Origin: Mrakia gelida
Lineage: Eukaryota > Basidiomycota > Tremellomycetes > Cystofilobasidiales > Mrakiaceae
Direction: 5' to 3'
Assembly (NCBI GenBank): GCA_024345305.1
Contig: BRON01000001.1
Span: 2,542,001 to 2,606,000, forward strand
Length of the DNA stretch: 64,000 nucleotides
Positions 9,840 to 22,348 of this stretch are shown here, in pieces. Below the pieces are notes generated by a model. It was not told where the DNA came from. It did no database searches and worked only from the letters and a program-made list of their open reading frames with translations. A program made the position numbers and the translations under genes. Positions within the stretch are counted from its first letter, which is position 1. Every line of letters starts with the position of its first letter.

Positions 9840-12797
9840 CTAGAAGCTCAAATCCTCCTCCTCATCGAACCCGACCCTGATCCCAATCCCCAGCGGACCC
9901 TCTTCCACCTCCTCTTCCTCATCTTCTTCCTCCTCCTGCCCAACTTCCTCCTCCTCCTGCTCACCTCTCCCTCTCCCAAACCCACCACCCGTTCCTCCCC
10001 ACTCCTCATCCCCTTCCTCCACCATCCTCAGCTTCCCCCCTCCCGCCACAGCTCCGGGAAACACCACCGGATGCCCATCTTCGTCGTGTGGTACGAGAAG
10101 CTGATGAGCCTGCGCTGCTGCTTCTCCTGGTCGAAGTCGAGGTGCAGCTGCTGGAGCTTCGGCGTTCCCGACGAGAGTGGGCGTTTCGTCGTCGAACTCG
10201 AACTCGAGCTCGTCGTCGTCTTGAGGTTTGGGTTTGGGCTTCGGGAGTTTGGGTGGTGGAGGAGGAGGGAGGTAGGAGACTCCGGCGAGGGTGAGGAGGT
10301 GGTTGAAGTCGTGGGTCATTTGGGATCTGCCGAACGAAGGAACGGGAGGGGAGAGGAGGAGAGTGTGAGTTCACGAGAGAGCGAGCGAGAACGAGATGAA
10401 GGCAAGAAAGAGAAGGGACGAACCTTCGAACAGCAAAGAAATCACCAACGGTCCGACCACCGATCACGAGCGCTGGGAGTTTCGGGACGTCGAGGATCCG
10501 GAGGAGGAGGGGTTCGAGATGGGCGGCGTCGGCTGAAGATGGGTTGAAACGAGAACGAAGGCGAACGAGAGGAGGTCAGCGAGCGAAGCGAGATGAAGAG
10601 AGAGAAGAGAAGGCTTGGGAGAAGAAGGCAGAAAGACGTACATCGACCTTCCAGATCCACGAAAAGGAGGCGAGCGTCCAGTCGAAGGGATTCGATCAGA
10701 GCTCGGATGGTGAAGACGGATCTGAATGAAACAAACGAACAAAACGAACGACGCGTCAGGTTTCGTTTCTCCTCCCGCTCTCTCCTGCCTCCCACCTCAC
10801 CACCACTCCCACTACCACTCCCTCCTTCCTTCCCAAAACACAACCTCAAAGACGCGAGACTCACGGATCCCTCCCCCTCCCAACGATCAACACCTGCCCT
10901 CCCGCCGTATCCCCTTCTCCCTTCCCCGCCCACAAAGCCTCCACCATCTGAGCGACCTGCTCGTGGCCCGACAGACCTGAGGACGACTGAGCGTACGACG
11001 CAAAGGGGTTGAAGTCGAGGATGAGCTCTGTGTTAACGTGACCAAACGCGAAGAGGGAAGGGAGGTGAGTTGGGACGCGTCGAAAGACGAGCGACCGAGC
11101 GAGGGGAAAGAAGGACGACGAACGAGGATCCAACGGCTCTGAAGGGTTGACTTTGGGTAAGGAGTGGAGGTCGGAGGAGGTGATGTACTGTGGAAAGACC
11201 AAGAGCGAACGAGGAGAACGATCAGCATCAAAAACTCGCGGTTGCTCGACCGAGCTCAACGATCGCCCTTCCCTTCCTTTTTCCCGACTCCCACTCCCGC
11301 AAGCTCCCCTTCCTCCCCTTCTTCAGATTTAGTTGAGATGGGAGTGGTGATCGTTTTCGTCTGTACTGACATGGACCAAACTCCCCAACTCCTCTCTCCG
11401 ATCCTTCCACACCCAGCCATCTCCCGCCCTCGCAGGCGCAAGCGGAACCGTTCCTGCCTGCTGCTTCCCTCCCATTCCTCTCGGACTAGCGTTGGTGAGG
11501 TGAGGGTCCGGTGGTGGGTCCAACGGAGCCTGCTTGGAGTGTTCTCGATCAAGAAAAGAGGACTGGTGGTGGTGGTGGTGGACGTCTTCGGACGTGAGGG
11601 ACAAGAAAGGTTCGAACGAGGGAGAGAGGAGGGTGAGGAGGTAGCTGCAGACGTTTCAAACGCGAATCAGACGGGCGGGCGTTTGAATCAGTGAAGGAGA
11701 GGGTGATAGAGTATGGAATGGCGGCACTGACAAAGTAGTCGACAGCAAAACGAGCACGAAAACGAGCTCCCTCCCTCTTGAGCCGAGGCGGGAAACGAGA
11801 GGGAGTTTGAGGAGGAAGAGGTTGATTTTCCTTCGACAGGTTCGGGTGAGGGTGTTGTAGTGTCGATTCCGAGGTGGAGATCCTCCTCCTTGAGGGGATA
11901 GTAGGCCGTCCTGAACGCGAGAAGGAGGAAACGAGGTGAGCTCGCGTCTCGCCCCAGCTCTCCTTCCGGATTCGAATGAACTCACGGACAACCTCCTCTT
12001 ATCGCTCACTCTAGGAGCCTTCAACCAGACCTTACTCCTCCCACCACTACTACTCCCACCTCCAAAGCTGCCCAAGATGGAGCTCCCCCAGGATTTCTTG
12101 GTCGTCTGAGGAGCTGGGGAGTGAGCCCAGAGGTCGTGTTGCAAGGGAGGAGGAGGAGGGAACATGGGTTGATGGTCGACCGCAAGTCCTAGACCGAAAC
12201 CGTACTCCTTGCGTTCGATGTTGTAGCGGTTGATGGGAGGAGTGTGAGTCCCGTTTGTGAATACGTCGTCTGTGTCGTCTGGGAAAGCTGTGAGGTTGGG
12301 TGTTTCGTTCCCTATCCGAGAAGAGAGATGACGGGAGAAGGGCTGATTCGAGGTCGAAAGGGAGGAGGAGGTCGAGTGCGATTGGGATTGGGAGGAAGAG
12401 GAGTCGTGAGGGGCGTAGTAGTTGAGGGGTTCTTCTGAGGAGTTGGCTAAGGAGGCGTCGATGTTGAGCGAGGAGGAGTTGGAACGAGGTCGGACACCGA
12501 ACGAGGACGTCTGAACGAGAAGAAGGAAGGAAGGAGACGCGCGAGTGAGCTCGCCTGCCTCCCTTCTTCTCGGCGACAACTCTCGAATCTATACGAATCG
12601 AATGGACTCACCGAAGCACCCGCTGATCTCTTGATAGGGGACCTTCTCGGACTTCCCTCCCTCCCAGACGTGGAACCTCCTCCTCCTCCCGTCGAAGAGC
12701 TCCTTCCTCCTCCCTCATGAGTCGATTGAGAGCCCGCGTTGTTGTACGAGAACGACGACGAAGAAGAAGCAGGAGTCCCTTTGCGCATGCCTCCCAT
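9840..12797 (-). CDS. membrane-anchored glutaredoxin-like protein lacking the active-site cysteines
   Basis: Assembled exons suggest a type II membrane protein. The long N-terminal part (ATG at 12797, MGGMRKGTPASSSSSFS) is Ser/Gly-rich. Then come basic residues and one hydrophobic helix (ELVFVLVLLSTTFYLLTLL, made by joining exons across an intron near 11690-11720), then a His/Pro-rich linker, then a thioredoxin fold. The fold shows strand VLIVG, helix FTIRALIESL, strand ARLLFVDLE, the cis-proline loop DVPKLPALVIGG and helix DFNHLLTLAG, as in glutaredoxins. The position of the usual CPYC or CSYS motif reads SVFT, so neither cysteine is present. Yeast Grx6/Grx7 have a similar anchor-plus-glutaredoxin plan and act in the early secretory pathway. 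The C-terminus is Pro/Lys-rich and then strongly acidic, ending at 9840. It is probably not a redox enzyme, if the alignment is right. Confidence 0.6.
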
Positions 12798-13366
12798 ACG
12801 ACTCTACACACACGCGCGCGAAAGGGGAGAGGGGGATAGGGTAAGTTGGAGTTGGTGTTGAGTGCTGGAGGGACGAAGGAAGGAAGGGAGGAAGACGAAG
12901 GTTGGGTTCGAGAGAACGTCGAAAGGGGTCGAGGTTTTTGCAGCGCCTCCCGCGCGTCAACAAACCAGAAACGCGATGCAGGTGCAAGTTTTCATCGCTC
13001 TGGCAGGCAGAGCAGCAAGAAGGGATCTGAGCGAAGGATTACGAGGGAGAGATGCGGAAAATAGGAAGAAAGCCAAGGGCAACGAGGGAAGGAACGCGAA
13101 GAGGATCTCGCGAAGCTCGAGAAAGGAGCGGGTCAAACAATCGCTTTGGCTTTGGGATGGGAAAAGATCCGAGCTAAGGAAGTTCGCGTCGCCGACGATT
13201 GTATATAGAGAAGAGCGTGCATGTAGACATATGTGTGCGAGACTGATGCGGTGAGGGGTGCGCTCGTGTAAACACAAAAACAGAGGGCAGCGTCGAACCT
13301 CCCTCCCTCGACCAACTCCGCTCGGACTCCTCGAACTCGAACGACCTCAGAGCTTAGATCAGACTG
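12798..13366. other. intergenic stretch
   Basis: It lies between the start of the glutaredoxin-like gene and the stop of the Zn2Cys6 gene, both on the minus strand. I see no convincing gene. It should hold the promoter of the glutaredoxin-like gene and the 3' end of the transcription factor gene. Confidence 0.45.
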
Positions 13367-16300
13367 CTAGATCAAAGCTAGTCCACCACCCTCACCAGAG
13401 ACGGTCCTCCAGCTGGCCCAGAGGTCGCCTGCGTCGCGGCGCTGCCAGGTCTGGAGGAGTAAAGCGAAAAGAAGAGCGGAAACGAGTCAGCTGGCGAAGA
13501 AGAACAACGAGATGGAGAACGCGATGGTCGAGCGTACCTTGTCGAGGACGGACCAGGCTGAGTGGAGCTGAGAGGGGCGAAGTCGGAGGTCGGTCAGAGA
13601 GAGGACGCCGAGGAGGGTGGAGTGAGAGAGACGCGTCGAAAAGAAACTCACGTCGAAGCAGCAAACCGACCGGAGGGTTTGGAGCGCGCTCCTGGCGTCT
13701 GTACGATCTTGTTCTTCCGAGAGTGTACTAGCTGAGATGATGATGGGCCACCTGCCAATCGTTAATCAAGAAGAAGACGAGAGGATGGGCGGGAGGTAAC
13801 GAGGTCAGCGAGAGGGGAAGGTCGAGTGAGACGCGACGACTTGAGCCGGGAAGAGAGAACAGGGGACGTACATGAAGCCGAAGACGAACCCATTTCTCGC
13901 CTGCTCAGAAGAGAATCAGAACAGGTTGTGCGTTTCGCGAGAAGAGAAGGCAGGGAGGGAGGGAGAGCAGGAGCGAAGGAAGGAAGGAAGGACTAAACTC
14001 ACAAACTCTTCCGTGACGAGCCGACCGATCTCTTTCGCTCGAGTGTGAATCTCCGGATGCGACGGAGGGTAGAAGAGGAGGTCGAGGTGAAGGATGATCT
14101 ACGAAAAAGAAGGCAAACAAGGAGCGAAGGGTCAGCCTCAGCTTCGAGAAGCACCGAGCGACGACGAGCTCGTTCAAACAAGAATCAACGGACCTCTAAA
14201 GCATTCGCCATAATGAGGTTCCCCGAGTCCAACCTGTTCCTCTGCTCGGCGGTTCGAGTGATAGAATACGCGTCCTTCCATATGCTGATCTCGGCGAGAA
14301 GAGCGGTTCCTTCGGCCACGTACGACGCGTCGATGAGGAGAGGGTAGTTGGACGTTGGGTTGAGGAGATCGAAGTTCTCGGGGCGGGAGCGAGCGTAGAG
14401 GACATTAACCTGGTGATGGGAGGAGCGAGGAGGGAAGTGAGTGAGAATAAAAGGGAGAGGGGGCGGCGGAAGGACGAAACGAACTCACTCGATGGAGGAT
14501 CTCGAGAAGGCCGCGAGAGATTCCCAACGCACTCTCGCATGTCTCCCAGTCGTTGGATCCGATGGTCCTAGGGCTTCCCGAAGCTGGAGAGAAGGAGAAG
14601 TACCAGCCTGCTAAGGAGCTGGAGGAGGTCGAGAGGGTGGAAGAGGAGGAGGAAGGGTCGAAGGAGGGGAAGAGATCCGGTGCTCGTCCGTTCGAAAGAC
14701 ACGAGAAAATTTCCCACATCACCAATTCCTCCAGCATCGATCTCGTCTTCCGTAGCTTGGTGGGATCTCGGCTCTGCTTGGCTTCCCTGCGGAGATCGAG
14801 TCGAACGAAGGCAAAGAAAAGAAAGTCAGACGCGTCCGTCGGACTGAAGACGAAACGAACAGCGAATCACTCACATCAGTATCTTCAACGGCCCTCCTCT
14901 CTGCACCACCAGCTCCTTCGCCAAATCCAAGGCTTCTCTGAAGTTCCCTCCTCCGTTCATACAGCGAGTCCACACGACCGAGTTGGCGGCGAGGTTGAGA
15001 ATCGCGAGCTCATCGTCGACTTCCTGTTCGTCTCGACCCGTTCCCATCCCGAGGATCATCTTCGAGCTCCTCGCTAGAGCTAAGCTCGACTCTACGAGAC
15101 TCTGTGAAGAGCGAGAAGAAGGCAAAGATCAGGTCTCCGTCACGCGGAAGAAGGGAAGAGCGAGAGCTGGTTTCTGCTTACCTCGGCGAGATCCTTGTAC
15201 TTGTGGAAGTTGACGAGGGAGGAGTCCGAGAGAGAAGGGTCGGCGTCGAAGATGGATTCCATGGCGCTCGAATGGAATAGCCATGCTTTGTAGATGCTTC
15301 CAGTGCTGAGGAGGGCGAGGGAGAGGGCTTCGTGGGAGGTTGAGTTGGATCGACTGGTGGGAGCGACGAAGAAGGGGAAGAGGAAAAAGATGACCGATAG
15401 TTAGTGCGAGAAGGTTCGAGAGAAGGTCGAGGGTTTGAAAAAGATAGGCGAAGATATAGGAGTCTACGTACTTGGTGAGAAACTGAGGCGAAGGAGAAAG
15501 ATGAAGACAAAAACGAAGACGCGTCAGTTTCTCGTTCGTCGTCGTCGTTCCCAGGCCCTCGCGTTCCTCATTCAAAGATGGAAAAGTGTGCTTACCTCGA
15601 CTATATCCATCTGAGGAATGAGGTGCTCCATGCTCTGAGGCTGATAGCAACTCGAAGTCACTCGAGGCGAGGATGAGGGAGCAAGGCAGGCTGTCGAGAG
15701 GGCTGAGAGAAAATGCATCATCTGCGAGCGAGAGACGGTAAATCAGCTGGTGAGAGCGACCATAGTAAGCTTCCTAGTATGCACTCACTAGGCTCCTCTC
15801 TTCTGGATTTGGGTAACTGAGCTCCAGAGCGCTGAGGAAGGGCGAAGCGACGGATTTCGAGTCAGCGTCGACTTGAGGGCCGGGAGAGCTCGTTCGATTC
15901 GAGAGAGGACTCACGACGTCGGAGACTTGTACAAGAAGGTTTGGAGAAGGAGATCAGGCGACGGATGGAAGGAGGGGAAGGAGACGGGTTGTCTTGAGGA
16001 AGAAGCGACGGCGTTGAAGGGTTCGACGAGCGCGAGAGCGGAGGAGTCGGCCGTTGAGGGTTGTTCGAGGAGCTGAGGGAGGGAGGATGTTGAGGCGAGG
16101 GCCGGTTCATAGGGTTGGAAGAGCTTCTCCTTGGGGACCTCGATGGGGTAGAGGCACTGGTGGACCAGAGAGGTAGAGAGAGAGTCGGCCTTCGGGAGGT
16201 GCTGGGAGGAGAGCGAAGGTCGTTCCTCCTTTCAGCGAGCATCGATCCTCCCCTACATGATCTTCGAGCTCACCTCTGTTCCCGCCTTCGTGCACCTCGA

Positions 16301-16539
16301 GCAGCTGGGCTTCATCTCGTCGCATTTGTATCTCTTTTGACGACAGGAGGCGCCTAGAAGAGGGAAGGAGAGGAAGGGAAGGGAAAGTCGGTGAGCTTCG
16401 TCCTTCGTTCCTTGCCCTCCCTTTGGCCTCCCTTCCCTTTGTTGCCGCTACACTCACAGCCTGTTCTCGTTCTCTTCTGACCGGGAGCCTTCTTGACACC
16501 CTTCCCTTTAGAGATCTTGACCGAAGGGTCCGCTGGCAT
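13367..16539 (-). CDS. Zn2Cys6 fungal transcription factor
   Basis: This is a nuclear DNA-binding regulator. The start is ATG 16537-16539 (MPADPSVKISKGKGVKK), giving a basic stretch directly before the zinc cluster. After one intron the cluster reads CASCRQKRYKCDEMKPSC and then SRCTKAGTE. The sixth cysteine is supplied by the next exon (CLYPIE) when the acceptor near 16157 is used, giving spacing 2-6-6-2-6. Downstream exons encode helical sequence typical of the fungal-specific transcription factor domain (Fungal_trans_2 type): HFLSALSTACLA, HEALSLALLSTGSIYKAW, VWTRCMNGGGNFREALDLAK, EELVMWEIFSCLS and HSAWSVLDK. The stop is TAG at 13367-13369. There are at least ten exons. Targets cannot be read from the sequence. 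It shares a 312-bp upstream region with the divergent kelch gene. Confidence 0.85.
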
Positions 16540-16851
16540 ACCGAGAAAGGGAGGAGAAGAGGGACGAAGGAGGTTGGGCTGAACTCGACGCTTCGCTTCA
16601 TTCCTCCTCTCTTCCTCTCGAAGTAGTTCAACGTTCAGCCAAGGTTCAGCCCTCGTTCGTTTCAACCCAAAACCACCACAGAGGTCTTTTATTATGCAGC
16701 CTTTTCCTTGAACAACGCTCTGCGTTCGATGTCGATAATCAAAGTCGTACGATGCTAGCATCGCGAGGGAGAAGCAGTCGAGGCCAAGGCCCCCCCTCCC
16801 CGACCTCTTTTCCGTCCTCCCTCCTCTCAAACCGCCATCAGCTCGCAAACC
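16540..16851. promoter_or_regulatory. shared divergent promoter region
   Basis: A 312-bp gap between the start of the minus-strand Zn2Cys6 gene and the plus-strand kelch gene, so it must hold both promoters and leaders. I see no distinct TATA box or named operator. Confidence 0.5.
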
Positions 16852-18298
16852 ATGGTCTCCCTCTCAGCTACTTGGACGAAGGTCACTCCCTCCCTTCCTC
16901 TCCATCGATCCTCCCTCGCTGTCTCCATCCTCGGAAGCAAGGCGTACATCTTTGGTGGCGAGAAGGTCCCGAGGATCCCTCTCGATTCCGACCTCTTCGC
17001 TATCGAGCTCAACGGTTGGTTCAACTTTACATCCTCTCACTTCTTCTCGAGCTGACCCCATTGTTCATCTACTACAGATGGCAAGGTCAATACTTTCAAG
17101 TCTTCTGCTACAGGAGCGGCCTGGCCTTCAGCTCGAGTTGGCAGCTCCTCCACCGTCGTGGGCACCAACGTGAGCATCTCCTCCCCTTCCCCCTCTTCTG
17201 CTGCTTGCTTCCCACTCGCATGCTGCTCTTAGCAAGGCATTCCACGCTTCATGACGAGCTGATCATATTTTTCGCTTCGGTCTACTCTTTTCAGATCTAC
17301 CTCTGGGGAGGGCGAGGCGGAAAGGCCATGAGTCCCTCCTCCGGTGAGCTCTGGAAGTTCGATACCCTCGCCTCGTCCTTTTCCCTCGTCCCCGTCGCTC
17401 CTTCGCTCGACGGAGAGACACCAGAAGATCGAAGCTTCCACGTTCTCACGAGCTACAAGGTCAGTCAAAGTCTCCTCTTGCCGCAGGGAAGAGTCAGCAA
17501 CGAAAGCAGATCATCGGTCGAACCCGAGCTCGCGAGCTGACCTCTCGTTCCCTGTGATTTCCAGGACACTCTCTTCCTTCACGCTGGATGTCCCATCAAG
17601 GGTCGTCTCCCCACCCTACACTCTCTCGACCTATCGTCATCTCAGCCCGCCTGGAAGCAGCTTCCCTCGGCGCCTGAAGCAGGGCGAGGAGGAACCAACC
17701 TCGCTCTCCTCCCTCTTCCATCGCCCGTCTTTGCTCGGTTCGGAGGATTCGCAGGTGAGCTTTGCCTTTCTTCTCGCTATTCTCATCGCGATAAGATATA
17801 CTGCATCTGACCATCATCGCTCTTTTCTCCAAAGGTGTCGAGCTCGGAGACTTCGCCATCTTCAACCCCGTCACCTCGCTCTGGTCCTCCGACTCGACCA
17901 TCTCCTCCCTGTTCTCGCCTACCTCTCCTCAGCCGCCACCTCGCTCGGTCGCAGGATTTGTCGGTCTTCCCTCGCCTCAACCTCTCTCCTCCTCGACTTC
18001 AATCGTCGCGCTGCTCTTCCTCGGCGAGAAGGAGTCGACGCCTCCCTCTGTTGGCCACGACGGAGCAGGCGTGTTCTACCAGGACGTCTGGGCTCTGACG
18101 GTGAAGGGAAATGGGTCTGAAGATGGCTCGTGGGGGTGGAAGGACGCTGCGGTCAAGGGAGAGGAGAAGCCTGAGGGGTTGGGGTGGTTTGGGAGTGGGT
18201 GGTGGAAGGAGGGAGGCGGAGCAGTTTTGGTTGGTGGATTGCAAGGGGAGAACGAGAGGAGAGGGGACGTTTGGGTTCTGAGGGTCGCTGAGGAGTAG
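16852..18298 (+). CDS. kelch-repeat protein
   Basis: A beta-propeller protein, probably cytoplasmic, likely acting in protein binding. The start ATG at 16852 opens MVSLSATWTKVTPS. Kelch-type repeats follow over about five exons: AYIFGGEKVPR, IYLWGGRGG with GELWKFDTLASSFSLV, TLFLHAGCP with LHSLDLSSQPAWKQL, ARFGGFA with DFAIFNPVTSLW, and VFYQDVWALTV with a final GAVLVGGLQGENERRGDVW. Paired Gly residues followed by an aromatic/Trp-containing strand define the blades. TAG is at 18296-18298. Introns are short with CTGAC branch sites. No signal peptide or membrane segment is seen. Related fungal entries are often labelled galactose oxidase/kelch, but no oxidase residues are visible. Confidence 0.8.
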
Positions 18299-19444
18299 TT
18301 CTTGTGAGTAGCTATCCATGCTCGTTCATGTTCAATGCTCTCACGAACCTCTTCGTCGAGCGAGAGTTAAGAGACGCAAACGAGTCGACGAGTCACGACG
18401 CGTTCGTCCTTCCTTCAGGCGCATCAGTTTCTCGCACGTTCCCTTTTGTCCCTCTCCCGCTCTCGTCACCATGCGTGTTTTTGTTGATCTGTCGGAGGGT
18501 GAAACGAGGGGAAGAGTACGGCGTGAAGGAGAGGTTCCTCCGCCAAAGCGAGTTCGTCGACGTCGTCCTTCTCCGCTCTGTTCCCTATTGGCTCGCTGAG
18601 CGCCCACACAGACTTTCACTTCGCTGCCCATTCTTGTTTTGAGTTCAACCAAGGTCTTCCCTCAATTTTTAGACCGTCTTTCCCTTGTCTCGCAGCTCTC
18701 TGAAGATCGTCCGACGCTCGCTCATCCATGACGGCTGAGACGCGTCCATCCGTCTCTTGCCCTTGTTCTTTTCTCGAACTACTCCGCCCATCTCTGAGCT
18801 GCCGAAGCTTCTCCTCTAGAGCGAGACCTTGTACGCAGATTGTTTGGGCTGGGCTCCTTGATTGCCCTTGGTGGAACGAACCGAGGGAAGGATGTGGAGA
18901 ACCAAAAAAGTCGAGGCGCGTTTCCTTCGTTCGTTTCGAACGAAGAGTCGGCGTGCCGGGAAGATTTTTAATCTAGTCTTCCGTTCTCTCGAATCACATG
19001 TTGTTTGGTTTTCCTTCGGTATCCCGGATAAGAGATGTGACAAGAGAAATTTGATCGTTGATGATGGCCTTTCTTTGCGAGGCGAGAGAGACGATGATGG
19101 ATGCGAGCGAGAGAGAGCAGGCAGATAGATCACCTTCTACGAGGTGTTCCACTTCTTGTGGCCCTGTATGCTGAAGAGGAGAGAGGGGGGAGAACTCAAA
19201 CAGAACGAGGGCTGTGTTAAAGAACAAGAGAAAAAGGCTCGAGAACGAGAGGCGTAGACGGAGGCGTCCACCTCTTTCAAAAGCCCCGCCGGGCACCAAG
19301 CTGCTGGTCCCAGCGCGCGCAGCAAGCTCCGTTCTCCACTTCCCTCCCTCCTTCTGTCTTCATTTTGGTCAAGCAGAGCAAACCTATAACACAACCACCA
19401 CCTTCTCCTCCCCTCTTCTTTCCCCTATCCCTTCTCACCATCAC
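18299..19444. other. intergenic stretch between kelch and HSF-type genes
   Basis: About 1.1 kb without a convincing gene. Open frames on both strands are Ser/Arg-rich and lack splice-supported continuations. The last few hundred bases are pyrimidine-rich and probably form the promoter and leader of the HSF-type gene. Confidence 0.45.
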
Positions 19445-21558
19445 ATGCGAACCTCCCAAGTTCGTATCCTTCTCTCTTCGTCTTTTCGTATCACCCTTCG
19501 GCACCCTCCTCCGTCCAGATGATGCTGACCTTCGCTCGCTCGCTCGCTCCGTTCTTCCACGCCTCCCCTCCTTCCAGTGCCCTTACTTCCTCGGTTCCTG
19601 CCCTCTCGTCTCTGTTAGCAACGCCGATCCACCACCACCTCCTCCTCCTCCTACCAACCCTCGACCCGCACCTCTTCAACCAAACTCCTACGCTGCTGCT
19701 TCGGGAAGCCCTCAACTCGCCTCCCCGTCCCTTTCGTCTCACCATGGATTCGGTCCTCCCTCCCCTTCCCTCCAAGGAGCTTCCCTCGGTCAGCCGTCGC
19801 TCTTCGAAAGGAGGAAGCAGTACAAGGCTGAGATGTTCAAGAACCAGGTCGAGCGGCAAGGAGGGGGAGGAGGAGGAGGACGAGGTCAGCAGAGATCCAT
19901 CCCGCCGCCAACCTCGACTTCGACGGCTTCCTCCTCTTCGTCGTCGTCCTTCCCTACCTCCTCCTACTGCCTCCCCGCTTCCTTATCGACCAACACCTCA
20001 AGAGACACGTCCTCGGAAGGCTCTCCCATCCTCTCCTACAACCCTCAGCCGCCGTATCAGTCGTCTGTCGACTTCGACTCCTACAACCCATCCCTCTCCT
20101 CTTCGTCGTCCTCCAATCCTTTCCCTCTTCCCTTCGACGAAAACCTCCTCCCCTCCCCCGGCCCCTACCTCTTCCAAAACCAAAACCAATCCGCCTCGTC
20201 CTCAGGAGGCTTCACAGACCTCCTCCAACTCCACACCTCTCCCCCCGTCCTGTTTCAACAACCTCAACCGACGGTCGACGACGACAAGTACCTCTCTTCC
20301 TCGACGGCGTCGTTCCCCTACTCGCCTGAGTTCTACGGAGGAGGAGATTGGCAGGGGAACTCGTATGGGTCGTTCGAGGACGGACTGGTTCAGCCGGAGA
20401 ACGCCTCGTTCAAGATGGAGGAGACGCCCGCGACGCGTCAGGAGTTCGTTCGTGTCGTCGAGTCTCGTCCTCCTCGAGAAAAGCCGGCCAGCAGCAGCTC
20501 TCAGGTTTCTCAGGGGAACGAAGAAATGCTAGGAGAGCAGACAGCCTTCATCAGCAAGGTAAGCTTCTTCCCCTCGTCTCTCGTCTTTGCTTGCCTTGTT
20601 TGGTTTTCGCGACGACCATTTGTAGTCCCCGATAGCTGACCACTCCTCTCTCTCTTTTCTCCTTGCTTCCCTCCCTCGACTCTCGACTCGTCTCCAGCTC
20701 TGGCACGTTATTACCCACGACGAGTACGCTCAGTACATTCGCTTCTCGAAGGACGGGAGGTCGTTCGTTCTTCTCGACCCAGACCGCTTTGCTGCCGTCG
20801 GTGAGTCTTCTTTTTCTCTCCGCACTTTTCATTCAATCTGTTCTTCCCTTTTAACGAACAAGCATTCACTTAACCTTCTTTGCCTTGTTTGTCTCTCCCT
20901 CTCTCTCCCACCTCGGATGTTGTTCTCCCAGTCCTACCCAGATTCTTCAGACATTCGAAGCTCACCTCGTTCGTCAGGCAGCTCAACCTATGTCAGTCCT
21001 TCTCCCTATCATCCCCCTTTCCCAACCTCTCCCCACAACGTCGATCTTGTCTATTCACGTCTTCCTGCCCGCTGACGCTCGCCTTATCTCTCCTTCAACC
21101 CACCACCTCCCCACTCCGACTCCCCCCGGTTCAATCCAAATCGCAGACTCCTTCCAACGCGTCTCGGTCGAGTACCTCGCGTTCGATGCACCCACCACCT
21201 CTCCCTACCAGTCTCACCAACAGCTCCCATCCACCTCTGGCTCACCCTCGTCGGGAAAAACCGTCGTCGCGTCAGGTTCGTCCCTCCCTCCCTCTTCTCC
21301 TCCCTCTCGCTCGCCCTCGACCGCTTTCGGATCTTCGAAACATTCTCCAACTCGTTGAGACAAGGATTTCTAACTCTTTCCTGTCTCTTTTATCCATCCC
21401 CATTAGGCTTCTCCCACCCCTCCTTCCAACGAGACCATCCCGAACTCCTCTGTCAACTCCATCCCCGCGTCCCTGGAAAGCCCAAGTCCTCGTCGAGGAA
21501 GGACGAGAAATCCGGATCGAAGAGGTCGTCGGCTACTCGAGGGGTTGGGAGGAGCTAG
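19445..21558 (+). CDS. HSF-type transcription factor with C-terminal DNA-binding domain
   Basis: A nuclear regulator. The large first half is low in complexity (Pro, Ser, Gln and Gly runs between about 19620 and 20520). The heat-shock-factor DNA-binding domain lies in the last exons: FISK, then LWHVITHDEYAQYIRFS and DGRSFVLLDPDRFAAV, then LPRFFRHSKLTSFVRQLN, then YSFQRVS, and finally FSHPSFQRDHPELLCQL, the usual HSF end. TAG is at 21556-21558, shortly after a basic Ser/Lys tail. The start is tentative: ATG 19445 (MRTSQ) joins in phase to an exon beginning near 19577, while an unspliced frame could start at 19365. HSF, Skn7 and Sfl1 relatives usually carry the domain nearer the N-terminus. The wing region between YSFQRVS and FSHPSF holds a Ser/Pro/Thr insertion. 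Confidence 0.8.
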
Positions 21559-22348
21559 CGCTTACTGCTGGTGACATGGACTCTCTCGCTGCTTTGCTTT
21601 TCTCTTACGTTTCTGTTTCGTTCTTGCATCCTTTCGTCGCTTTTCGCTTTCGTTTTCGTCCTCGTCTCTTTCTCGTCCCTTTTTCTTGGCTCTTTCTCTC
21701 TTGGCTCTTTCTCTCGAACTCCACAAGCGGACCATACTCGCTTTTGTACATATCACGGTCAACACACACACGATACGATCCGACCTTTTTTTTTACGCTG
21801 GGGATGGAAGAAAGTGCGATTTTGCGCGAACGCGTCGCTTTCCTCTCTTTCTCTCAGTTATCTCCGTCCGGACTCCATCTCGTTTCGGATTCCAGGCTTC
21901 GCATGGGATGGGAGGGTTTCGTCAGCACTTACCGTGAGTAGGCAAATTGCAGCTTAGTCGACGAACGAGGGAGGGCGAAACAACCGCGTACAACCTGTAA
22001 GTCTCGTCGCGTCAAGCTCGAGCGGACATTTGTAGGAGACCCGTCTCCCTCTCTGTTCGGGTTTCAGCTATCTCTCTAGCTCTGAGTTTCGAAAAACTTG
22101 AACGTAACGAGCATTCGAGTTACAAAAGAGGAAAAGAGACGGCAGAAAAGCAGGAGTACTACAAAGATCGAAAGCACGAGCGCGAACAGGTTTGTTTTGT
22201 TTATGAGTCTCTAGGCATAGATGAGAAGCAAGCGAGCGAGAAAGAGAAAAGGGAGCAGCAAGAAAGCAAGAGGTCGTTACTGAGAAATCGTGTCTAGCCT
22301 AACATATCGAGAAGGTCAAGTTCGTCCGAACGCCGCCGCGTTCGCGTC
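21559..22348. other. tail-to-tail intergenic stretch
   Basis: About 790 bp between the stops of the HSF-type gene (+) and the BCAS3-like gene (-). It should hold both 3' untranslated regions. It is T- and C-rich, includes a 15-bp tandem duplication at 21685-21714 and a short T run near 21787, and shows no gene I can support. Confidence 0.5.
21685..21714. repeat. 15-bp tandem duplication
   Basis: The unit CTTGGCTCTTTCTCT occurs twice in a row without mismatch, in the probable 3' untranslated region of the HSF-type gene. Confidence 0.9.

Noticed and set aside
19519..20532. Long plus-strand open frame, Ser/Arg/Pro-rich
   Set aside because: It overlaps the HSF-type gene in another frame; the HSF frame carries the recognisable domain and correct splice phases.
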